Shown here one piece after another: positions 1-5,575 of a DNA stretch of 6,408 nucleotides. Position 1 is the first letter of the stretch; every line of letters starts with the position of its first letter. The stretch covers positions 1 to 6,408 of the forward strand of contig JALGZO010000531.1 of the NCBI GenBank assembly GCA_025774865.1. The letters run 5' to 3'. This stretch comes from a bacterium (GTDB lineage Bacteria; ARS69). A program made the position numbers and the translations under genes. A model generated the notes under the pieces. It had not been told where the DNA came from. It made no database searches and saw nothing but the letters and a program-made list of their open reading frames with translations.

Positions 1-114
1 GGGGTTCTCGATGGTCAGGCCGTGCGCTTTGCCAGCGATACGGGAAAGCGGACCGCCGCGTCAAGCGCGCAGCCATCCGCCACGAATATCATCAGCATAT
101 TCACATGTTGGACG
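1..114. other. Unassigned flank downstream of the propeller gene
   Basis: This stretch lies past the 3' end of the minus-strand propeller gene. No convincing gene, RNA or terminator hairpin with a T-run is visible. The plus-strand frame starting at base 1 stays open to a TGA at 139-141 (46 codons), so a convergent gene could in principle end here and overlap the propeller gene's stop. Its translation shows no motif I recognise, and one open frame of that length is unremarkable in GC-rich DNA. Confidence 0.4.
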
Positions 115-2667
115 TCAGCGGACGACCACCAAGCGGCGTGACAATTGATCGTTGCCGGAGCGCAGAACCACAAAATAGACGCCGCTCGGCACGCTGCTCG
201 CATCCCACTCCATAACCCGAACCGTTCCGTCGCCGCGCGGGAACCTCGCGATGTCTTCGACCCTTCGGCCGACCACGTCGTGGACCGTCAGACTCACTGA
301 TGCGTCTGAACGAGCTGCAAACCGAAACGCCGTTCGCGACGCTGCCGGATTGACGAGAGGCGGATCCAGCATCAGTCGGAGTCTCGCGTTGGGATTTGAC
401 GCGGGGGGAGTGGATGTCTCGGTCGGAAGATCGACCTCCCATGCGCCACGCCCGTACGTTCCGGCCACGAGCTTGCGCGCCGACCGTTGGATCTCGAGGT
501 CGAGAACGATAGCGTTGGGAAGTTCCGCTTCGAAGGGTAGCCAATGCTCACCGCCGTCGGCACTCCACCACACCCCCACGTCAGTCCCCACGTACCAGTT
601 CTGGGGCTTGGCGGAATCGACGACGATTACATTTACTGGCATCACCGGTAAATCGCCACTGACTTCGACCCAGCTCTGTCCCATGTCGGTCGTGTAGCCG
701 ATGTGACCAAGCGGCGTGTAGCCGCCGAACGTCACAAAGGCGGCGTTCACGCTCGTGGGATGCGCGTAGACCCGCAGCGGAGCGTTGTGGGTGAAGCCGT
801 ACGGGGCCGTAGAGGCCCATGTCTCCCCGTCATCGGTGGAGTATCGAAGCTCCGCGCCCTCCACGCTCCAGATGATGTCTCCATCGATCGGGCTGATCGA
901 GAGCCAGGTCGAGGCATCCTCGGGACCCGTCATCTGCTCCCACCAGGCGCCGCCGTTTGTCGTGCGGAAGATCCCCGCATCAGTGGATGTGAAGAGATGG
1001 TCGGGGTCGTTCTGATCTTGGTCGACGGGTGTGACCCATCGCCCGGTACCGGTGATTCCATTCACGATGTAGGACCAGTTGTGGCCTCCGTTGGTGCTCT
1101 TGAAATGGATGCCGCGTTGTTTCTCCGCGTAGACCTCATTTGCGTTGGTGGGCGTGATGTTGCATACCATGCCGTCGGAATAGATAGTCGTCTGAAACCA
1201 GGTGTCGATTCCCTCGCGTCCGGGCACCCCGTTGTCTTGCGTTCCGCCCATCATGAACGTTGGATCCGACTGGGCGACGCAGATATCGTAGAACTGGTAG
1301 GTCACCAACCCTTCCCGCTGCGACCGCCAGGTCTCTCCGTCATCGGACGAGCGCCAGACACCGCCATCGGTTCCGATCCAGAGATTACTCGTCGATCCGG
1401 GTTCATAGATGATGGCATGGTTGTCGACGTGTGGGTTCGTTTCAGTGCCGATTCCGGGGCCAGGATTGAGGACCGTCCAGGTGACACCACCGTCGTACGA
1501 TCCGTAAAGGAGGACGCCGCCGGATACGACACGGTCGATGTTGTCGGGGTCGACGATCAGGCTGAGATTGTAGTTACCCTGCCCCCCGAGCATGTTTGTC
1601 GTGTTGTTACGAACCTCCCATGTACCTCCATTGTCCGTTGAGCGGTAGATGCCGTAGGTCTCGCGTGTGACCCGATCACAATAGTGCGCGTAGACCACAT
1701 CGGGATCGGCAGAGGAAACCCCGAGTCTCGTCTTGCTGACACTCGCACCGTTCGGCTGACCGCTCCCCACGAGGGACCAGGTGAGGCCATCATCGGTCGA
1801 CACGTGCACGCCGACGTAGAACCTGGCGGCGTAGACTCGGGCCGGGTCCCCCGGCTTCCACTTGACGTCCGACCAGTTGCCAGACTGCGCCGCGGTCCAG
1901 TTGTCACCCTCGTCCGTTGACCGATAGAGAGCGAACTTGGACCCGGCGAGGATCGTCCCCGTCTGAGCATTGACCTCCATCACGTGGAATCCGTTCGAAT
2001 GTCCGGGCGGGAATGTGAGACCTGTTGGATTCCAAGTTTGACCACCATCGACCGATTTGAAGATCCCCCGCCCGAAGAGTCCCGTCCCGGAACCTTCACC
2101 GGTACCGATGAGAACGACATCCGGATCCCACGGCAGCACGGCGATTCCACCTATGGAGAGGCTCGGCAAGTGGTCCGTGAGGACCTGCCAGGTATCGCCC
2201 CCGTCAGTCGACTTCCAGAGACCACCGCTTGCCGCACCGACGTAAACGATGTCGACATCGGTGGGATGGAATTCGATGTCGATGATGCGACCCGAAAGGC
2301 GCGTCGGACCCAACTGGAACCATGACGTGCGTGCGGACGTACCGATGCGCGCTTCGATCTCTCGCTTGGCTTCCCATGCCCGCCAACGTGCCATCGGGTC
2401 CGGAAGTTCTCCGTCTGCCCGACGTTGGTCGAGGAACCACTTCACACGGTTGTAGGGTTTCCAGCCACTCCCGGGCATATCGCGGAGCTCGGGGTACGTC
2501 TCGAAGTAGAGTCTCATCTCTTCAAGCCACTCCTCGAGTGACTCCTTCGACGTCTCGGCATCGACGGCGGCAGCAGGAGAGGACCCCGCGAGTGTGATCA
2601 AGGTCAGTAGGAGGAGGCCAGAGAGCGACACCGGGATTCGTCCGGAACTGCCGGAGAGTCGAGACAT
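115..2667 (-). CDS. Secreted Asp-box (BNR/sortilin-like) beta-propeller protein with FlgD/Por-type C-terminal domain
   Basis: The product has 850 residues, counted from the ATG at 2667. Residues 1-34 are a signal peptide: Arg near the start, a Leu-rich core and an AAA cleavage site before VDAE. Residues 36-110 are a charged leader containing GWKPYNRVKWFLDQR, similar to leaders I recall in Bacteroidetes-type propeller proteins. Twelve Asp-boxes (S-x-D-x-G-x-x-W) begin near residues 152, 204, 249, 289, 342, 389, 439, 523, 568, 609, 658 and 701. TQDNG (476-480) and YGRGAW (738-743) are typical of these propellers. Residues 762-850 form a FlgD/T9SS-type Ig domain (VHDVVGRRV, VPSGVYFVVL, final RRLVVVR). 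The frame is intact. Asp-box propellers include sialidases, GH74 xyloglucanases and sortilin-like proteins. I see no catalytic set that would choose among them, so enzyme activity is unproven and a binding or surface role is equally possible. A GTG three bases upstream could also start the gene. Confidence 0.9.
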   Translation of the reverse strand: MSRLSGSSGRIPVSLSGLLLLTLITLAGSSPAAAVDAETSKESLEEWLEEMRLYFETYPELRDMPGSGWKPYNRVKWFLDQRRADGELPDPMARWRAWEAKREIEARIGTSARTSWFQLGPTRLSGRIIDIEFHPTDVDIVYVGAASGGLWKSTDGGDTWQVLTDHLPSLSIGGIAVLPWDPDVVLIGTGEGSGTGLFGRGIFKSVDGGQTWNPTGLTFPPGHSNGFHVMEVNAQTGTILAGSKFALYRSTDEGDNWTAAQSGNWSDVKWKPGDPARVYAARFYVGVHVSTDDGLTWSLVGSGQPNGASVSKTRLGVSSADPDVVYAHYCDRVTRETYGIYRSTDNGGTWEVRNNTTNMLGGQGNYNLSLIVDPDNIDRVVSGGVLLYGSYDGGVTWTVLNPGPGIGTETNPHVDNHAIIYEPGSTSNLWIGTDGGVWRSSDDGETWRSQREGLVTYQFYDICVAQSDPTFMMGGTQDNGVPGREGIDTWFQTTIYSDGMVCNITPTNANEVYAEKQRGIHFKSTNGGHNWSYIVNGITGTGRWVTPVDQDQNDPDHLFTSTDAGIFRTTNGGAWWEQMTGPEDASTWLSISPIDGDIIWSVEGAELRYSTDDGETWASTAPYGFTHNAPLRVYAHPTSVNAAFVTFGGYTPLGHIGYTTDMGQSWVEVSGDLPVMPVNVIVVDSAKPQNWYVGTDVGVWWSADGGEHWLPFEAELPNAIVLDLEIQRSARKLVAGTYGRGAWEVDLPTETSTPPASNPNARLRLMLDPPLVNPAASRTAFRFAARSDASVSLTVHDVVGRRVEDIARFPRGDGTVRVMEWDASSVPSGVYFVVLRSGNDQLSRRLVVVR

Positions 2668-2674
2668 CACACAA

Positions 2675-2679
2675 CTCCC
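2675..2679 (-). promoter_or_regulatory. Ribosome binding site of the propeller gene
   Basis: On the minus strand GGGAG lies 7 bases before the ATG at 2667 but only 4 bases before the in-frame GTG at 2670. Normal Shine-Dalgarno spacing favours the ATG. Confidence 0.6.
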
Positions 2680-2734
2680 GCTGAGTCGCTGTTGATTGCC
2701 TCAGTCGCCCGCGAGCGTAGCACAAACGCTTACC

Positions 2735-2760
2735 CCAGTCGGCACCTCCCAACCGACTGG
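2735..2760 (-). repeat. Perfect 8-bp inverted repeat (hairpin) between the two secreted-protein genes
   Basis: CCAGTCGG (2735-2742) and CCGACTGG (2753-2760) are exact reverse complements separated by a 10-base loop. The hairpin lies about 50 bases after the stop of the protease gene and about 70 bases before the start of the propeller gene, both on the minus strand. Read as minus-strand RNA, the sequence after the hairpin is GGTAAGCGTTTGTGC, which lacks a proper T-run. It is therefore at best a weak intrinsic terminator. It could instead be a leader structure of the propeller mRNA, an RNase-blocking hairpin or a protein-binding site. Confidence 0.5.
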
Positions 2761-2780
2761 ATGGACGCGCCCTTGCCGGT

Positions 2781-2790
2781 CTCACGTGAG
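2781..2790. repeat. 10-bp perfect palindrome CTCACGTGAG
   Basis: CTCACGTGAG equals its own reverse complement. It lies 18 bases beyond the stop of the protease gene, in the gap before the propeller gene. It may be an operator half of a small regulatory region or chance. The CACGTG core recurs at 2915-2920 and 2923-2928 inside the adjacent gene end. Confidence 0.35.
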
Positions 2791-2808
2791 CCTGGGCCGT
2801 GCAGGACG

Positions 2809-4344
2809 CTAGCGGATCCTGGTCACTCTCTCCGTTCGAACTTCGGATCCGTTCGAGAACTTCAGAAAGTAGGTCCCGGAAGACACTCGAGCCCCGCTGT
2901 CGTCGAGACCGTGCCACGTGACCACGTGGTCACCGGCACCCCGGATCCCATCGACGAGAGTTCGCACGACCCGTCCACGGACGTCGTAGACCTGGAGCTC
3001 CACACGAGCCGGCTCCACAAGGGTGAACCGGGCTTGCGTTCCCTCCCGCCCCGGATTGGGCCATGCAGAGAAGAGGAGAGATTCAGATGGGGAATCGAAC
3101 GTTGGTGCGGCCGAGGTCGGTTCATCGAAAAGGGAATTGTCCATCGTGCCCCGGCCGAGCGTGCTGAGGTACCAGTCGATTTGCTGTTGCTCGTGGATGG
3201 CAACGGCCTTGGCGAGTTCGGTAGAGTCCGGCGGATCTCCGGGCCGATGGAGCATGATCCACCCCGTGCGATAGTGCTTGTCTTCCTCCTCGGAATCCGG
3301 GACCCGAGGCCCCGCGGCGTCGATGACGTCGGCGGATGAGAAACTCGAGATCGGACCGTAGTAATCGCTCACCACGCAGTCCCATTCGTCCATGTATCGG
3401 AGCTCGCTGTTGCCCGCATCCATCTCGGTCGGTGATACGTAGCCCATCAAATAGAGCTCCGTGTAGCTGTAGAGCCCACCGGTGTCGCTGTTGAACAGAT
3501 AGAAATCGGGATAGCTCGCCTGGAGGACCGCCGGGCTCGAGCCCACCCACTCGCCGATGCCGAGGGCCGATCCCTGGCTGTCGACCGCTGGATTCGGGTG
3601 GCCCGCATCGTAGCATCCGAAGCCACCGTATCCCTGCATCCGGCGGCCGTCGAGTAGGTCCGGCAGATACATCGCGAACCGGTGCTCGAACTCGTGCCCC
3701 AGGGTCGTGCGGGTACCCTCCGCCTCCGGCCCGTCTCCGGGCTCGATGCCCGCTCGGTTGATGTTCCACACCATGATGAAGCCTTCGAGGTTCTCCCCAC
3801 CCACCCCGTAGGCGGCGCGGTTGTTGAGCAACTCCCGGCCGATGCCCGTCACGTCGTTCTCCAGCGTGAGATAGAACGCCCAGCCGACGGTGTGGTGCGG
3901 CGTGAAGTTCAGCCAGTAGCCGATGAAGTCGTAGAGGTCGCCGTGGGTCGCCATCAATTCATTGGCGGCGCTGACCATCAGAGCGATGAGCTGTCCGTTC
4001 GAGAAGTCACTGAGCAGGATCTGGTTCGTATCCTCGAACGCGAAGACATGCTCCGGCGAGAGGCTCCGCATCGCGCCCGTTCCTCGCCGTGGTGGCCCCG
4101 GCCGGATCGGGGGAATCACCTGCGTCGCTGGATCGACGATCTCCCCGCGGGCGACCGCAGCGCGCACGCTCTCGAGCCACTGTTCAGGCAATTGGGACCC
4201 GCACTCGAACGGCGGGGCGAAGAGGGTGTCTCGGGCGGTGCCGCTGGCGGCTTCGTCGGCGGAGCCCAGCAACGCCGACGCCGCGATCAGGGTCGCCCAC
4301 GCACCCGCTCGGGGTGCGGCACCTTGCACGATGTCATCTCCCAT
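2809..4344 (-). CDS. Putative secreted zinc metalloprotease (HEFEH) with FlgD/Por-type C-terminal domain
   Basis: The product has 511 residues from the ATG at 4344. A hydrophobic segment at about 15-29 (AWATLIAASALLGSA) is the likely signal-peptide core. Residues 104-200 include AFYLTLENDVTGIG. Residues 217-221 are HEFEH, the HExxH signature whose two His bind zinc and whose Glu activates water. The third ligand is not clear; H249 is a candidate. SYTELYLMGYVSPTEM (293-308) resembles a YSxxDLYLMGL motif that I recall from secreted HExxH proteins of unknown substrate. A Ser/Pro/Thr-rich linker (about 405-420) leads to a textbook FlgD/T9SS type A-like domain (422-511: AWPNPG, VYDVRGRVVRTL, VTWHGLDDSG, SSGTYFLKF). 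The propeller gene follows 141 bases downstream on the same strand and has the same tail type, so a shared export route is likely. Protease activity is inferred. The five residues after Met1 include two Asp, unusual for a signal peptide (see the alternative GTG start). Confidence 0.82.
   Translation of the reverse strand: MGDDIVQGAAPRAGAWATLIAASALLGSADEAASGTARDTLFAPPFECGSQLPEQWLESVRAAVARGEIVDPATQVIPPIRPGPPRRGTGAMRSLSPEHVFAFEDTNQILLSDFSNGQLIALMVSAANELMATHGDLYDFIGYWLNFTPHHTVGWAFYLTLENDVTGIGRELLNNRAAYGVGGENLEGFIMVWNINRAGIEPGDGPEAEGTRTTLGHEFEHRFAMYLPDLLDGRRMQGYGGFGCYDAGHPNPAVDSQGSALGIGEWVGSSPAVLQASYPDFYLFNSDTGGLYSYTELYLMGYVSPTEMDAGNSELRYMDEWDCVVSDYYGPISSFSSADVIDAAGPRVPDSEEEDKHYRTGWIMLHRPGDPPDSTELAKAVAIHEQQQIDWYLSTLGRGTMDNSLFDEPTSAAPTFDSPSESLLFSAWPNPGREGTQARFTLVEPARVELQVYDVRGRVVRTLVDGIRGAGDHVVTWHGLDDSGARVSSGTYFLKFSNGSEVRTERVTRIR
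2911..2939. repeat. 29-bp imperfect palindrome with a 16-bp perfect core inside the protease gene
   Basis: GTGACCACGTGGTCAC (2918-2933) is an exact palindrome. It is flanked by GTGCC (2911-2915) and GGCAC (2935-2939), which also pair, with AC and C as the unpaired joints. It lies within codons for the FlgD-like tail (GDHVVTWHG). In RNA or single-stranded DNA it would form a tight hairpin. It could be a binding site, a pause site or a coincidence of GTG/CAC codons. Confidence 0.5.
3682..3696 (-). other. HExxH zinc-binding motif (HEFEH) of the putative protease
   Basis: The minus-strand codons read His-Glu-Phe-Glu-His (residues 217-221), preceded by TTLG and followed by RFAMYLPDLLDG. The HExxH signature in a hydrophobic helical context is the only direct evidence of a catalytic centre. 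It is not followed by the metzincin GxxH ending, so the protein would be gluzincin-like or of an unclassified type. Confidence 0.7.
4338..4342 (-). promoter_or_regulatory. Possible ribosome binding site for an internal GTG start of the protease gene
   Basis: On the minus strand GGGAG lies 8 bases before an in-frame GTG at 4329 (codon 6). It overlaps the annotated ATG codon. It is the same core and nearly the same spacing as the downstream propeller gene's site. The ATG at 4344 has its own weaker purine stretch (GAGGTAGGG, 8 bases upstream). Starting at the GTG would remove the acidic GDDI residues and give a more normal signal peptide. Confidence 0.4.
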
Positions 4345-4420
4345 CGAGTGCGCCCTACCTCAGTACTCGGCTCGCGGCCATCGACGTCCAGGCCCGCGAA
4401 GCAAACTGATCTGCCGCCAC

Positions 4421-4448
4421 CTAATAGTACTACTCCCAGAGTTGTTCA
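4421..4448 (-). promoter_or_regulatory. Weak sigma70-like promoter candidate for the protease gene
   Basis: On the minus strand TGAACA (4448-4443) and TATTAG (4426-4421) each match four of six bases of the -35 and -10 consensus, with a 16-base spacer. This is the most AT-rich spot of the divergent intergenic region and would give a leader of about 70 bases. The -10 adjoins the palindrome TAGTACTA (4425-4432). The match is weak, and promoter consensus in this lineage is unknown. Confidence 0.22.
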
Positions 4449-4583
4449 TCCCGCGAGTGGTCCGCCCCCCGCATTGGGGCCCGTCGCCAGCGCGAGACCG
4501 CGGCGGCGGCGGTGCCCCTTTCGCGCGGGGGGAACGGTTGAGCCATCGCATCGCAGGGAGTAACCTGAACCCCACACACACTC

Positions 4584-4601
4584 GTCGCGCAAAGTCGCGC
4601 A
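4584..4601 (+). repeat. Direct repeat of GTCGCGCA upstream of E1 alpha
   Basis: GTCGCGCA occurs at 4584-4591 and again at 4594-4601, exactly 10 bp (one helical turn) apart, ending against the ribosome binding site. TCGCGC also appears at 4521-4526. Helically phased copies are typical of regulator sites, but in GC-rich DNA chance cannot be excluded. Confidence 0.35.
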
Positions 4602-4608
4602 GGGGTGA
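4601..4608 (+). promoter_or_regulatory. Ribosome binding site of E1 alpha
   Basis: AGGGGTGA closely matches the anti-Shine-Dalgarno complement and lies 7 bases before the GTG at 4616. This supports the GTG start over the in-frame ATG at 4640, which has no such site. Confidence 0.65.
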
Positions 4609-4615
4609 AGAGAAA

Positions 4616-5572
4616 GTGCCCGAGCCCTCCAACGAGCAGATGCTGGACCTGTACATTCAAATGGTGCGATCTCGGGCTTTCGAGGAGATGGCAATCTCGC
4701 TCGTTGACGTCTGCAGGATCCCGGGATCCTGGATGAGCGGCATCGGGCAGGAGGGCACGGTGGGAGCCGTGGGGCAACTTCGCCCGGACGACTACCTCAC
4801 CTACACGCACCGGGGCGCCTACTGCTTCCTGAGCCGGGGAAGCGACCCCAAGCGACTTTTCGCCGAACTCCTCGGCAAGCGAACCGGTTGCTGCCGCGGC
4901 AAGGGAGGGCGCCACCTCGCGGACGTTGAGCACGGCATCTTCGGCAAGAGCGGCTCCATCGGCGGTCACGCCCCGATCGCGGTGGGATTGGCCACGGCGA
5001 TCCAGATTCGGGGTGGCGACCAAGTCGTCCTTTCGCTTTTCGGCGAGGGAGCCAGCAATCGAGGCACTACTCACACGTCGATGAACATGGCGACGATCTG
5101 GAGGCTTCCCATCATCTGGCTCTGCGAGAACAATGGGTACGCGGGATCGAGCCCGGCCGCTGCGATCCTTGCAAACGCAGACGTCGCCGAGATGGGATCC
5201 GCCTACGGAATGCCTCACACTGCGGTCGATGGAAATGATGTGATCAAGGTCTTCGAGGCGGTTCGACCGGCCATCATTCGTGCCCGTTCCGGGGAGGGAC
5301 CGTCCCTCATCGAGCTCAAAACCTATCGGCTTCGGCCCTTCGGCGAGGGTTCGGGACCCGATCGGCGCTCTCCCGACGAGATCGAGGCTTGGAAACGTCG
5401 GGACCCGATCCGATCGTTCCGTCGTCGGCTCCTCGCGCGTGGAATCTTGAACGACGAGCAGGTGGAGAAGATCGCGCACGAGGCGGGGCGGGAGATGGAA
5501 GGTGCCCGCGCCTTCGCCGAAGAGAGTCCGTTTCCCGATCCCGAAGAAGCCTTCGAGGACCTCTACGCTTAG
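4616..5572 (+). CDS. 2-oxoacid dehydrogenase E1 component, alpha subunit (thiamine diphosphate-dependent), divergent
   Basis: The product has 318 residues from a GTG start, a normal length for E1 alpha. With the beta subunit it should bind thiamine diphosphate and Mg and decarboxylate a 2-oxoacid, passing the acyl group to a lipoyl E2; acetoin-type cleavage is an alternative. Family signatures in order are LYIQMVRSRAFEE (12-24), GIGQEG (42-47), LRPDDY (55-60), HRG (65-67), LFAELLGKRTG (81-91), RGKGGRH (94-100), GSIGGHAPIAVG (113-124), the thiamine motif GEGASNRG (143-150) to ENNGYA (171-176), VDGNDV (204-209) and GPSLIELKTYR (228-238). Several positions differ from typical members: GEG for GDG, THT for FHE (152-154), HRGAY for HRGHG, and RPFG (240-243) where RGHS is usual. 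The substrate is therefore unassigned (pyruvate, branched-chain oxoacid, acetoin or other). The frame is also open upstream to 3962, but that part is antisense to the protease gene and not family-like. The beta gene follows after 3 bases. Confidence 0.9.
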   Translation: MPEPSNEQMLDLYIQMVRSRAFEEMAISLVDVCRIPGSWMSGIGQEGTVGAVGQLRPDDYLTYTHRGAYCFLSRGSDPKRLFAELLGKRTGCCRGKGGRHLADVEHGIFGKSGSIGGHAPIAVGLATAIQIRGGDQVVLSLFGEGASNRGTTHTSMNMATIWRLPIIWLCENNGYAGSSPAAAILANADVAEMGSAYGMPHTAVDGNDVIKVFEAVRPAIIRARSGEGPSLIELKTYRLRPFGEGSGPDRRSPDEIEAWKRRDPIRSFRRRLLARGILNDEQVEKIAHEAGREMEGARAFAEESPFPDPEEAFEDLYA

Positions 5573-5575
5573 ATC

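Larger units (their letters stand above)
4345..4615. other. Divergent intergenic control region
   Basis: These 271 bases separate the minus-strand protease gene from the plus-strand E1 genes and must hold both 5' regions. Visible elements are AGTACT twice (4362-4367 and 4426-4431, 64 bp apart), a CGG run (4501-4512) and a spaced direct repeat of GTCGCGCA just before the E1 alpha ribosome site. I found no tRNA, riboswitch-like fold or convincing plus-strand promoter. Confidence 0.5.

Noticed and set aside
703-1641. 312-codon plus-strand open frame
   Set aside because: It lies wholly antisense to the propeller gene, whose reading is supported by twelve Asp-boxes. It shows no family motif and is explained by GC-rich codon bias.
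2701-2734. Promoter for the propeller gene (minus-strand TGCTACGCT as an extended -10)
   Set aside because: Only three of six -10 bases match and no -35 element is found at 16-18 bases, so no call is made.
4360-4449. 29-residue minus-strand leader-peptide candidate (ATG at 4449) ending 15 bases before the protease gene
   Set aside because: It has no well-spaced ribosome site, no runs of a regulatory amino acid and no attenuator hairpin after it. It also overlaps the -35 of the candidate promoter.
4501-4512. CGG trinucleotide run
   Set aside because: Four units of a GC-rich triplet in a GC-rich intergenic region are not informative.
3962-4615. Upstream extension of the E1 alpha frame by 218 codons
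   Set aside because: It is antisense to the protease gene and its own signal-peptide region. The Arg/Ser/Pro-rich translation is not E1-like, and a good ribosome site supports the GTG at 4616.
4430-5479. 349-codon minus-strand open frame
   Set aside because: It is a shadow of E1 alpha and the intergenic region, with no recognisable domain.
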